Assembly: GCA_949775045.1 (NCBI GenBank)
Contig: OX459103.1
Span: 12,074,605-12,138,604 of the forward strand
Origin: Metridium senile
Taxonomy: Eukaryota > Cnidaria > Anthozoa > Actiniaria > Metridiidae
Direction of reading: 5' to 3'
DNA: 64,000 bases
How positions within the stretch are numbered: the first letter of the stretch is position 1; every line of letters starts with the position of its first letter. Shown piece by piece: positions 23,345 to 33,911 of this stretch. A program made the translations under genes and the position numbers. The notes under the pieces were generated by a model that worked only from the letters and a program-made list of their open reading frames with translations, searched no databases and was not told the origin of the DNA.

Positions 23345-26300
23345 ATGACACTGACGATTCTTATCGCTGTTTGTTCCTGTGTTGTTGCTGTCTTCCAGAG
23401 CACACCTGCAGGAGGTAAGACTAGGCATTAGATCGTATATATCTACTCGGAAGCTAAAGCGCCCTACTATGCCGGGGAGTCGGGGGTACAAGTATCCGGT
23501 ATGCTCGTCGTATCCCTTAAGGGTAAAAACAATCAGCGATTTGGTGTCTTTTTAGGATATTAAAAATGAAATTAAGCATTTACGCATTCCGCGTTATTTA
23601 TTTATTTTCGCTAAATATTTTTGTGTGACATCTCTTAGGAGCTACAAATCGCCCCTGCCACGCCTTAAATACTTTTAAGAAAAGACCTGTATCTTTACGG
23701 GGTGTTCTAAAAACTCTCGACGAACATACCAGAATAACCCGATACTTTTACCCCTGAGTCTCCTTAAGGAAAATAGTCTCCCCCGCGCGCGGCCGTTTAA
23801 TGTCGACAATAAAAACGGCTGCTGGGGAGACTAGGGAGAGAACAGCAAATTAAAAGAGATTAGCCTTCGTTGTTGGAGGAGAAAAGGAGTCCGCCTGCCC
23901 ACAAACGGTATGTTTTTGAGTTGTCCGTTCACCAGATAAAGGGAATTGCTGATTGGCTGAATTGCTTTCAATCAAAGCGTAACGTCATCTCAACTGTCAT
24001 TTTCGAAGTGTGACAAAACCCAGAATGGTAGCCAACGCGTTTGTGCTCGATTTATATGGTCTTTCCTTTTCTCTTCTTCGCAACCGGTAACGCAGGCTAA
24101 AACAAGATACACTTCATGTCCAAGGGGCGGATCCAGAAATTTGTCAGAGAATGTCCCAATTGCAAATAAAGCCGGGTTTTAGGGACACCCTACTGAATCT
24201 GCCCCTTAATAGGGACTATGCAGTGGGTTGGATTCCATTCCGGATCTCAGATCTTCTTTTGAATAAAACATAACTTTCTTCCTATGTCAATTGTTTTCTT
24301 GATAAACAATTTTAAGGTGTCTGTGTCGATAAAGCATCTCTTGCTGAGTGTACTCGTTACCAGGCTACACATAAATGTTGGACAAAAAATGCCAGGATTA
24401 ACTGTGGCAAGACCTGTGGTTCGTGTGGTCCTGGTACGTACTTAGTGATTCATAGTGATTATTGTGATTATGATGATGGTAATGATTATGGTGACGATGC
24501 TTATGATGACGATAATTATATTTATAATTACAATGGTGATAATAATGATGTTTATGATAATTACCATGGTGATAATGACGATGTTTATGATAATTACCAT
24601 GGTGATGATGATGTTGTTTATGATAATTACCATGGTGATAATGATGATGATGTTTATTATAAATACGTCCATGGTGATAATGACGATGCTATTTATGATA
24701 ATTACCATGGTGATGATGATGTTTATGATAATGACCATGGTGATAATGACGATGTTTATGATAATTACCATGGTGATAATGATGATGTTTATGATAATTA
24801 CCATGGTGATAATGATCGACGATGTTTATGATAATTACCATGGTGATGATATCATGTGTACCACATATTGTTCATATTTACAGCATGCTCTGATGTAACT
24901 GACCAGTGCAAGAGACAAGATGTGAGGAATGGTATTTGCTTTTTGTCATCCTTTCGAGACATTCCCTTTAGATCCTGTCCACGTAGCTGTGGCCTTTGCA
25001 TCGGTAAGGTGATCAGCCATGCACGGGGGGAGGGAGGGGTAAAAGTATCGGGTGTCTTATATCTTGTAAAGGGGGAGGGGATAGGGCGTTAAGGGGTAAA
25101 AGTATCGGGTGTCTTATATCTTGTTAAGGGGGAGGGGATAGGGCGTTAAGGGGTAAAAGTATCGGGTGTCTTATATCTTGTAAAGGGGGAGGGGATGGGG
25201 CGTTAAGGGGTAAAAGTATCGGGTGTCTTATATCTTGTTAAGGAGGAGGGGATGGGGCGTTAAGGGGTAAAAGTATCGGGTGTCTTATATCTTGTTAAGG
25301 GGGAGGGGATAGGGCGTTAAGGGGTAAAAGTATCGGGTGTCGTATATCTTGTAAAGGGGGAGGGGATGGGGCGTTAAGGGGTAAAAGTATCGGGTGTCTT
25401 ATATCTTGTTAAGGGGGAGGGGATGGGGCGTTAAGGGGTAAAAGTATCGGGTGTCTTATATCTTGTTAAGGGGGAGGGGATGGGACGTTAAGGGGTAAAA
25501 GTATCGGGTGTCTTATATCTTGTTAAGGGGGAGGGGATGGGGCGTTAAGGGGTAAAAGTATCGGGTGTCTTATATCTTGTTAAGGGGGAGGGGATAGGGC
25601 GTTAAGGGGTAAAAGTATCGGGTGTCTTATATCTTGTTAAGGGGGAGGGGATGGGACGTTAAGGGGTAAAAGTATCGGGTGTCGTATATCTTGTAAAGGG
25701 GGAGGGGATGGGGCGTTAAGGGGTAAAAGTATCGGGTGTCTTATATCTTGTTAAGGGGGAGGGGATGGGGCGTTAAGGGGTAAAAGTATCGGGTGTCTTA
25801 TATATTTTTAAGGGGGAGGGGATGGGGCGTTAAGGGGTAAAAGTATCGGGTGTCGTATATCTTGTTAAGGGGGAGGGCATAGGGCGTTAAGGGGTAAAAG
25901 TATCGGGTGTCGTATATCTTGTTAAGGGGGAGGGGATGGGGCGTTAAGGGGTAAAAGTATCGGGTGTCTTATATCTTGTTAAGGGGGAGGGGATGGGGCG
26001 TTAAGGGGTAAAAGTATTGGGTGTCTTATATCTTGTTAAGGGGGAGGGGATGGGGCGTTAAGGGGTAAAAGTATCGGGTGTCTTATATCTTGTTAAGGGG
26101 GAGGGGATGGGGCGTTAAGGGGTAAAAGTATCGGGTGTCTTATATCTTGTTAAGGGGGAGGGGATGGGGCGTTAAGGGGTAAAGGTATCGGGTGTCTTAT
26201 ATCTTGTTAAGGGGGAGGGGATGGGACGTTAAGGGGTAAAAGTATCGGGTGTCTTATATATTTTTAAGGGGGAGGGGATGGGGCGTGACTACAAATTTAT

Positions 26301-26407
26301 TGAAATAGTACTTTACTTATCTATTTTTTGTGACGTCAGCTATTCAACGGTTTGACTAAATGCACTCTAGTTCACTGTAGTAATATAATTGTCTTTTTCC
26401 AGATTGA
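23345..26407 (+). CDS. small secreted protein with two tandem ShKT domains
   Basis: Four exons: 23345-23414, 24317-24433, 24884-25003 and 26403-26407. They give 103 residues, and all introns are phase 1. Exon 1 encodes a signal peptide (hydrophobic core ILIAVCSCVVAVF). Exons 2 and 3 each encode one six-cysteine ShKT domain. Spacings are C-x8-C-x8-C-x8-C-x3-C-x2-C and C-x6-C-x9-C-x12-C-x3-C-x2-C, both ending in the hallmark CxxxCxxC. The fourth exon gives two bases and the stop TGA. ShKT folds occur in sea-anemone potassium-channel toxins, in peptidase appendages and in nematode secreted proteins. Domain content and size fit a toxin-like or mucus/nematocyst peptide, but channel activity cannot be claimed. 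The key Lys-Tyr dyad of channel blockers is not evident in domain 2. No propeptide with a dibasic site is clear. Confidence 0.85.
23468..23765. repeat. inverted-repeat element in ShKT intron 1
   Basis: The left arm reads GGGGGTACAAGTATCCGGTATG then CTCGTCG. The right arm is the inverse of GGGGTAAAAGTATCGGGTTA then TGTTCGTCG. Its terminal word GGGGTAAAAGTATCGGGT is also the start of the 57-bp minisatellite unit at 25036-26286. Confidence 0.65.
24461..24850. repeat. GAT/GATGAT microsatellite with TTACCATGGTGAT units
   Basis: Irregular repeats of TTTATGATAATTACCATGGTGA in intron 2 of the ShKT gene. It is open in several frames on both strands, none of them believable as protein. Confidence 0.93.
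25036..26286. repeat. 57-bp minisatellite, about 22 copies
   Basis: The unit begins GGGGTAAAAGTATCGGGTGT, continues CTTATATCTTGTTAAGGGGG and ends AGGGGATGGGGCGTTAA. Variants (TTATATATTTTTAAG, GTCGTATATC, GATAGGGCG, GGGACG) recur across copies, suggesting amplification in blocks. It fills most of the last intron of the ShKT gene, between the second domain and the stop-codon exon. Confidence 0.97.
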
Positions 26408-26440
26408 TACAGCATGATGGGAAAGTGGTCATTACTTAAC

Positions 26441-26446
26441 AATAAA
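26441..26446 (+). terminator. polyadenylation signal of the ShKT gene
   Basis: AATAAA lies 34 bp after the stop codon at 26405-26407. A second cluster of AATAAA-like words sits about 60 bp further on. Confidence 0.6.
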
Positions 26447-27478
26447 CGATTCTCAAGAAATCTTTCTTTATTATGACAAAGCTTTTAAAAATGTTGTACA
26501 AAGAATAATAAAACAATTCTAAAACAATTATTTCAGCAGTTGTGTGTTTTTTATGCATTGTACATGTTGATGGTACACGTATATATGTGACGTTTAATAC
26601 CTATATAGACATTTTTCTGAAGCTCATTGAAAATGCGAGATATTTAAAAAAACGCCATCTTTGTTTTACGTTGTCATAGCAACACCGATTGAGTTGAAAT
26701 TGACATCAATCAAAACTTCAATCTATGCTTTGTATCTGGTGCAAAATACATCTTGATCAGATCAGAGAAAGTTGATCAATTCGCCAAATGAAAATGGGAG
26801 TATGGTCATTAGAAATACTACTGGGAAACACCTTAAGTGACAAGTTGCTGCAGCAGGTCGCTTTGTGAGTATCGCAAGAATTGAATTGATTGAAATGATT
26901 TTGTCGGTAGAACAAAGATTTTCACATACATTTAATATGTCACACAAAGGGGTTTTTGTTTCAAACAGTTACAGCGAGAACGTGCATGTCACCTAGATTG
27001 TACCAGCTTTTACTACCTACCAGCATACAAGCTTATTCAAATGGTGACATGTACATTTAATTAGAGGTAAAGTGCAGTAAAGTGCATTAAGACGCATGTG
27101 AAATATGCAATATGAGCACGCCCCACCCCCCCCCCGCCCCCCACAAACACACACACACATTCCATTCCATATCAACCCTGCAATCTGATTAGCTACCATT
27201 CTCTTTAATTTTTAGCTACCATTCTTACTATTTAACACAAATCCTGTCATTTGATTTGTAAAAATAATTATTATTGAAACTTTTAAAAAAAATTATGAGT
27301 TACATTTTGTTTAAAATGGTATAAAATTGATAGTATACATTACATTACAAGTGGGTTTCTACTCCAATAAAATAAATCAATTGTTCTTGTTGTCTATCAG
27401 TGAAGCACTCAAGTTAATAAATAATACAGGGGGTTGCGAGACCACCAAGCTACGAAGGCTCTAAATATTATAAGAATA

Positions 27479-27663
27479 CAGTGGTACACTGTACCTCTAT
27501 TAAGCAGTCACCCATTAAGCGATCACCCTCTATTAGGCGGCCACAATAAAAAGTCTCAAATCTATTCCTATATCTATTCTATACCTCTATTCAGTGGCCA
27601 ACCTCTTATAAGCGGCCACTTTGGTAAGTCCCAAAGGGTGACTGCTTAATAGAAGTACCACTG
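27479..27663. mobile_element. pogo/Tigger-like MITE with TA duplication
   Basis: TIRs: left CAGTGGTAC...CTCTATTAAGCAGTCACCC, right the inverse of CAGTGGTACTTCTATTAAGC. Flanked by TA at 27477-27478 and 27664-27665. The left TIR carries a short insertion. Interior holds further TTAAGCGRYCAC phrases. The CAGTGG ends and TA target fit pogo/Tc1-type elements. 185 bp, no coding. Confidence 0.8.
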
Positions 27664-27896
27664 TAGTTGAACTAAAGCAATACAGCTACTTTAGATTAAG
27701 ACAAACATTTGACTATATAACTTTATAATTCAATAACAAATTTTCCTCTGGTCTCATTGGTCAAGGGGCGATCACATGACATGATAGTGCCGCCGTGGAG
27801 GGATACTATCAGCGCATAGTGCCCCCTGAGTTCTTTTCGACCACTTTGAAAAATTTTGTTGTTGAATAATAAAAACAATATGGCAGTTAAAATCTC

Positions 27897-27988
27897 GGGC
27901 ATAATGCTGTGATAATTGCCCTTGGAAACTAGATGTTCCTCAAAACAAATAGTCACAGTTTCCGCTGGCAACTATAACAGCATAATGC
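27897..27988. repeat. palindromic element with GGGCATAATGCTGT arms
   Basis: Left arm GGGCATAATGCTGTGATAAT with TTGCC and GGAAACT, mirrored on the right by GGAAACTGT-type sequence and ACAGCATAATGCCC. Short foldback or MITE. Confidence 0.6.
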
Positions 27989-28774
27989 CCTCAATTCAAC
28001 TACTCTATTGTTTAAATAGAACAATTGGAATATGGTAACAATTGTATTGGTCTTGACAGGTTAGCCTTTCACATGTATGAGAAGCCAGCCAGTCAAAAAC
28101 AATATTGTTATTTCCATTTTTCAATTCAGTCTATAGACCTCTAATAATTGACGTCAAATTTATTCTTTTCAAATCCAGATTGTAAAAATTTAAAAAGAAT
28201 ATTTTTGATGTCAAAAGCAGAAAGCAAAGAATTCTGGCATTTACTAGAAGGGTCTATATGGATTAAATAACTTGTAAAAGCCCTATCATGATGGGTTATA
28301 TTTACAGATCAATACTATATTTACAAAATAGCCAACATGTAACAATATAGTTTGTTGTTCATTCAAAATATTTCTCCATTTCTGATTGGTTAAAATCCTC
28401 TGGTGAATTCTTGATACATTTCTAATAGCATGTTTGTGGGGAGAGAAGCATTTGTGACAGTGATGATCAACACTAAAAGTGGCTGTTGGGAGATAAATGA
28501 GCATGGTTTATCCATTCAATAATGTCAGAGTGTCTTGTGAGTGAAAACATTAATAATAGTGTGATGTTATAACACAGCTTTAATTTGTTTTGTGAAAAAT
28601 GGTGGCTGAAGCACTTTTGAAAAATTATGAAAAAAAAACATTCAACCATATAAAGCAATATTTGCTTCATTTATAAACTATTTGAATGAATAATAAAAAT
28701 ATATTGTTGAATATTTTGGCTTTTTTATGATATGAACAATTTAATGCAGATCTTAGAGAGTGTTGTGTACCTTG

Positions 28775-29210
28775 TATGGCTTTGACCTTAGCAAATAACA
28801 CCAAAGGGAAAACGGCTTTTGGTTGCTTTGTATAAAAAAAATGGCCTTTGCATTATACGCATAGCTTTTTGGGGATTCATGTGGTGCCTAGGAGATTAGT
28901 GCTACATATCGTGACCTTTGTTAAACAGTTTATGTAATCTATTAAATCTGACCTCTATAAGTGGGACAGTGGTTGGTGTGTAATCAGATCCAGTGGTAAC
29001 TAAATTCGAATTTAATAAGAAACGCACTCTCTTAAAACTGATTACACACCAACGACTGTCCCACTTTCAGAGGTTGGATTTCATAGATTACGTAAACTGT
29101 TTAATACAAAGATCTCCTTGGCACCACAGGAAACTGAAAAAGGTACACATATATGCAAAAGTCAAAGCAACCAAAAGCCAGGCTCCCTGTGATAACACTG
29201 GCTGTTTGCT
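28775..29210. mobile_element. large foldback element
   Basis: Arms of about 200 bp face each other around 28990-29030. They share GGCTTTTGGTTGCTTTG, GTGGTGCC..GGAGAT, TTAAACAGTTTAYGTAATCTAT and GGGACAGT.GTTGGTGTGTA. Divergence between arms is moderate, so it is not recent. No transposase frame. Confidence 0.75.
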
Positions 29211-29272
29211 CTGCATAATTCTGCATATCCTGCTCAGCATTATTTAATGAATTGCTGAATGTAACATGTTGG

Positions 29273-32200
29273 TTAGATATGCCACATACAAGTACAGCAC
29301 TTCACAGGCTCATAGCAAATGCCTCTCCTCTCTCTCCTGTTTAATACAGAATCAGGCCAAAGATAATTGACCAACCAAAATGGTAACATCAGAATGATAA
29401 ACCCTACAATGTAAAACAGAACATTATATAATAAACAAAGCAATAATTAAATTAAAAAACAAACAAACATGAAGACAGCCAAACAAACAAACAAACTAAA
29501 TATCAACCAACAAATATACAAACCAACAAATAAACAAACATGGAGAAAGACAAACAAACAAACTAAATATCAACTAGCCAACCAACAAATATACAAACCA
29601 ACAAATAAACAAATAAACAAACAAATAAACAAACAAACATGGAGACAGACAGACAAACAAACAAACAAACCAAATATCAACCAATCAACCAACCAATTAA
29701 CCAACAAATATACAAACCAACAAAAAATAAACAAACAAATAAACAAACATGGAGAAAGACAAACAAACAAAATATCAACTAACCAACCAACAAATATACA
29801 AACCAACAAAATAATATACAAACCAACAAATATACAAACCAACAAATATACAAACCAACAAATAAACAAACATGGAGACAGACAAACAAACAAACTAAAT
29901 ATCAACTAACCAACCAACAAATATACAAACCAACAAATAAACAAATAAACAAACAAATAAACAAACATGGAGACAGACAGACAAACAAACAAACCAAATA
30001 TCAACCAATCAACCAACCAATTAACCAACAAATATACAAACCAACAAAAAATAAACAAACAAATAAACAAACATGGAGAAAGACAAAGTTAACAAACAAA
30101 CTAAATATCAACTAGGCAACCAACAAATATACAAACCAACAAATAAACAAACATGGAGACAGACAAACAAATAAACAGACTGACAGACAGACAGATAGAC
30201 AGACAGACACAAAAACAAACAGAAAACACAGACAGTCAAACAACAAAGTAAGCCAGTGGTCAGACAGAAGGAAAACAAAAAACTTAAGTTTGGCTCACCC
30301 GTTGATAAAATGGCAAGAATACCAAATGAAAGACAAAGATAGTACAACTCAGGGGCAAATTGTACCTGGAAAAAGAACAAATACAAATAAATAAATAGGA
30401 ATCAAAGTTATTTAATAATAGGAGAGGAAAAAATTTTGCTTTCTAAATGCATTGGTTGTCAAGCTAACAAAAAACACAGCTTCCCATATAAATCTGTACT
30501 TCGCCATTTAAATCTGTACTTACATGTAATATGCAAATTGTGTTGATGTGTGCTAAACACACAGATCAACCAATCAGAGTATATTATTTCTGAAGTGAAC
30601 TTCTCTGATTGGTTGATCTGTGTGTTTAGCACACATCAACAAAATTTGCATAAGTACAGATTTAAATGGGAAAGTACAGATTTAAATAGGAGTGTTAAAA
30701 CCTTTTTTACGGATTTTTAAAATCAAAAGTGATGCTTGAAATTTAAAATTATAGCTTTGTGTCTTTAAACATCTTGGATTCAAATTAATTACCAATCATC
30801 ATTCTATTATTTCTGCCTGCATATATAATATGTATACGTCATCCTACAATCATTGTCATAAGTAGTTGGCATGATTTTATCATTTTATCTCATAGTTACT
30901 ACTTCATTTATTGATAGCGCATTGACAGCTCAACCACATAAGCACCAAACAATGACTCCCTATTCAACATTGCAAAGGGGGTAGGGGGGGGGGGGGGGGG
31001 GAGGAGTAGAATTTCCGCAGTGCCAACACTTTTGTCAATGATTGTAGGTCCTCATGAAGCTAAGGCAAGGCTGTCTACATTGCCCACTGATAACAATAAT
31101 ATTTATAAAGCGCATATCCAGAAGACTGATCTAGGCAATGTTTAAAATTAGAAACAAAAATTAATAATTATATGCAAAATGAGAATGCATATAAATAAGT
31201 GATTAAGAAAAATAAACAGTTTTGAATAGATAAGTTTTTAGTGAGGATTTGAATGAAACTAATGAAGTTAAAGTACGTAAAGATGAAGGGAGTGAATTCA
31301 AAAGTTCAGGGAAGGAGACAGCGAAACATGATCGACTACCATAAGACTTCATACAATATGATATGATATCACTTACACAATCTGTAGCATCCAATGTTGA
31401 AGCAAACAGCACAAGACCCATTAACAAAGAACCAAAGCCAAAGAAATGAAAGGCAATCTTTAACTGCCATGGTACTGGCTCCATCATTGCAAACAAGAAT
31501 GAAAAGGCTGAAAATAACATTAAAAGAAACCTTTGAGTTAAACTGTGAATGGTGATGCATTGTGATTGATGGCATGATTGTAATACAGAGGAACAAAAAC
31601 AATGATATTGGTGGTGAAGTCTCAGGGAAAGGGATTCTCATACAAATAAGGGCAGGGATGCTTGTCAAAATGTTTGAAACAGAAAAGCACCTTGAGTCCC
31701 TAAGCAGCAATCAAATTTTACCCCTGACATGGACCAATTTATATATTATTAAATAAACCTGTGTTATACACTGAACGCATTTCAATTCTTTATTCACTTC
31801 ACTTCTGCATTTCCATTTACGGTGTTCAAATTTACCTAAGAGATTAATATCGCCCTGGGACCCCCAAAGTTGCATTGTTCGGCTGCGTATCCTGCGTGAT
31901 TGGTCCTTGTGTTGTAGTGGAAACCGTGTGGTTCAATTCCCGCCAAGGGCATATGATATTTTTCTCATGTATCTGTATTTCACTTATAAACCAAACGCAT
32001 TTCAATTCTATTTTTTCATTTATGAATACCCTTAGTTGGACCAAACCACAGATTTCAACCCCCCCAAAAAGGGACCACAAACATCACCCAGAGCCACCAG
32101 ACCCTCTCTGATGTACTAATACTTACCAATCATAGCAAATGTGAACACTATACATGACACACTGATGTTTAATAATGGCTGGTCACAGTATCTTTTGCTG

Positions 32201-33911
32201 CGATCACTGGAAAACACAATTATAAAACTTATGAATAATTAATGAGATTTTGAAAAAGAATCATGTCCGGACGTTACAGATTCGTGCTCATTTGCATAAG
32301 TTTCAACTTGTTTCAACCTCTATTAAGTGGCCACTTTGGAAAGTCTTGATGGTGGTGCTTATAATTTAGAGGTACCACTGTATTAAAATATTAATTATTA
32401 TTGTTTATAATACTTACAGAAAGAAGGCCACATAGACTTGTGGGAAAAGAAATAACAGAGAAAACAGGACAATGACAACTTTCCTGAAACACAGTTAGAA
32501 AACAAATAAATAACAAGAAATATTGCCCGTACTAATAAGACTACAGATCATTTCTGAATATTGATTCCCGGCCGTACCAATCGATAAAAATCGATCATCG
32601 AAAACTGATCGAATCAATCGATATCAATCGATAATCATCATTTGATTATTATTGATTGATATCGGAAATCGATAAAAATCGATACTCACAGCCTCTTCCC
32701 TCTTGATTTTATCGATTTTTATCGACTATCATCGATTATCATCGACTATCGTTTGTGGGAACCTGAGTCATGTTTATCATCATGCAAACACAGCAGGGAG
32801 TAAACGTTCAAAACGTCTTTGCGTAGACTCATCGGTTTTATAGAGCTTGCCTTGCCTTGTTCATATAGTCACAGTGTTCAGATTGTTTTGAGTTGCCATG
32901 TCCATGTTTCCCTGCTAGCAGAGTCTTCCACAGCCGTTCGATTCTGCTTTAGCAGGGAATGTCCATGTCTGACGAAGTAGGGATTGAAGAAACCGATATT
33001 ACTGTTAAATGTGTAGTTAAGGGCTATCAAGAGTGTCGCTTCAATGTCGAGATCGGCGAAGTGTTTTCTGTTTTCATTATATGCTTTATTACACCCGCTT
33101 TAATTTTATTCACTTGAAAGATATTGATGCTGACAATGAACAAATAAAGATAGAAATGACTTTAAATCAAATTAACAAATTCCAGACCAGTTGTTCAAGC
33201 GAGATTGTTGTTACAATTTTCAAAAAACGTCTGCTGACTGTATTTTACTGCCGTATATTGGAAAGAAGAGCCAAGCTAATATTGGTAGTTGACTGCATAC
33301 ATACTCATCGTTTTGTTCTTTTTCTAGTACACTAAATAGTCATTTTTCTTTCACAAACTCGGAAAATCACTTTAAAAGTAAGTTGTTGTGCTTTAAAGTA
33401 CTAGAACAATGCGTTTTAAGAACTTTTATGAAATCGATAATAATCGATTAGAATCAATAAAAATCGATCGAAATCGATACTCACACATTCAAGCATTATC
33501 GATTTTTATCGAATTCCGATAACAATCGATTGATTAATATTGATTATTATCGATTTTTATTGATTTTTATCGATTATCGGAATTATCGATTGGTACGGCC
33601 GGGATTGATTATAATGCTCATGAATCAGATTAATTACAGCAGATACACATTGTAGCATTAAAATAACGTATACAATGATTGGATACGTCAGTAAGTAACA
33701 ATGTATAATAAAAATCATGTAATAGTTACTATTTTAACTAATTTAATTTCGTTTGAAACATTGACGAGGTCGTGTTGTTATGGTCATTTTTATATTTATC
33801 CATATTAAACTATATAAGCTATAAATGATAGACTTACACAGCTTTCCGATTGCCTTTTGGAAACCATCTCACGAAGTGATAAGCACAATGAGCGATGAAA
33901 TAAAACCACAT
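29273..33911 (-). CDS. four-TM protein, 182 residues, family not recognised
   Basis: Six minus-strand exons: 33838-33911, 32418-32483, 32127-32206, 31377-31507, 30299-30365 and 29273-29403. Lengths sum to 549 nt with matching phases (2, 2, 1, 0, 1). Hydrophobic segments are VVIVLFSLLFLFPQVYVAFF, about 20 residues around SCIVFTFAMIAFSFLFAM, FHFFGFGSLLMGLVLFA, and a long one from LYYLCLSFG through LMLPFWLVNYL. The loop between segments 1 and 2 has RYCDQPLLNIS, with a possible N-glycosylation site. The Cys-containing tail ends with KCCTCMWHI. An N-terminal KGNRK cluster precedes TM1. The start ATG (33911) is the first Met after an in-frame stop. It is transcribed away from DJ-1, 456 bp apart. 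Function unknown; a channel, connexon-like or small TMEM family protein are all possible. Confidence 0.75.
29455..30190. repeat. AAACAAAC-rich compound repeat
   Basis: Higher-order array of phrases such as AATATACAAACCAACAAATA, AACATGGAGAMAGACAAAC and TATCAACYARCCAACC in intron 5 of the four-TM gene. A stretch near 29580-29760 recurs at 29905-30080, showing a segmental duplication of about 330 bp. Confidence 0.92.
30485..30692. mobile_element. palindromic MITE with AAATCTGTACTT arms
   Basis: Near-perfect inverted arms of about 95 bp contain TTTAAATCTGTACTT, TTGATGTGTGCTAAACACA and GATCAACCAATCAGAG around a roughly 20-bp loop near 30590. Inside intron 4 of the four-TM gene. Confidence 0.82.
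31080..31345 (-). mobile_element. 3' fragment of a LINE-type element
   Basis: Minus-strand reading gives FAVSFPELLNSLPSSLRTL and VSFKSSLKTYLF, the pattern that ends many CR1/L2/RTE-like reverse-transcriptase ORFs (xLWNSLPxxIR...FKxxLKxxLF). Followed by the short tail GCGCTTTATAAATATTATT. Intronic. Confidence 0.6.
31860..32015 (+). mobile_element. tRNA-derived SINE-like element
   Basis: GTGGTTCAATTCCCGCC near 31930 matches a tRNA B box (GGTTCRANTCC), and GTAGTGG-type sequence just before could be an A-box region. The 3' part (GGGCATATGATATTTTTCTC, ATGTATCTGTATTTCAC, CATTTCAATTC) recurs at 36600-36725. Intronic. Confidence 0.55.
32324..32383. mobile_element. truncated pogo/Tigger-like MITE
   Basis: CCTCTATTAAGTGGCCACTT at the left and TTTAGAGGTACCACTG at the right resemble the element at 27479-27663. 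The left CAGTGG end is lost. Confidence 0.6.
32567..33603. mobile_element. 1,037-bp TIR element with ATCGAT-rich arms
   Basis: Termini CCCGGCCGTACCAATCGATA and its exact inverse, flanked by a 7-bp direct repeat ATTGATT (32560-32566 and 33604-33610). Both subterminal arms (about 190 bp each) consist of dense ATCGATAAAAATCGAT-type words. The interior has no credible transposase; the 100-codon frame at 33033-33335 is unsupported. It is inserted in intron 1 of the four-TM gene and makes up three quarters of that intron. Confidence 0.85.

Larger units (their letters stand above)
26450..29272. other. intergenic with small transposons, no supported gene
   Basis: Between the ShKT gene and the end of the four-TM gene. 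Holds the elements at 27479-27663, 27897-27988 and 28775-29210, plus a run of C near 27125. Minus-strand frames at 26762-26947, 27723-27971 and 28286-28504 lack splice or family support. Confidence 0.5.

Noticed and set aside
24445..24898. Open frames of 120-147 codons on both strands
   Set aside because: Produced by the GAT microsatellite in the ShKT intron; composition is only Asp/Tyr/Asn or Met/Ile.
25036..26286. CRISPR-like array
   Set aside because: The 57-bp units are contiguous with no unique spacers, and the setting is a eukaryotic intron.
29469..30386. Lys/Gln/Asn-rich and Cys/Leu/Phe-rich frames of over 100 codons
   Set aside because: Arise from the AAACAAAC compound repeat; only the start of one frame overlaps a real exon (30299-30365).
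33033..33335. 100-codon frame inside the ATCGAT-armed transposon
   Set aside because: No transposase motif and no similarity; likely chance.
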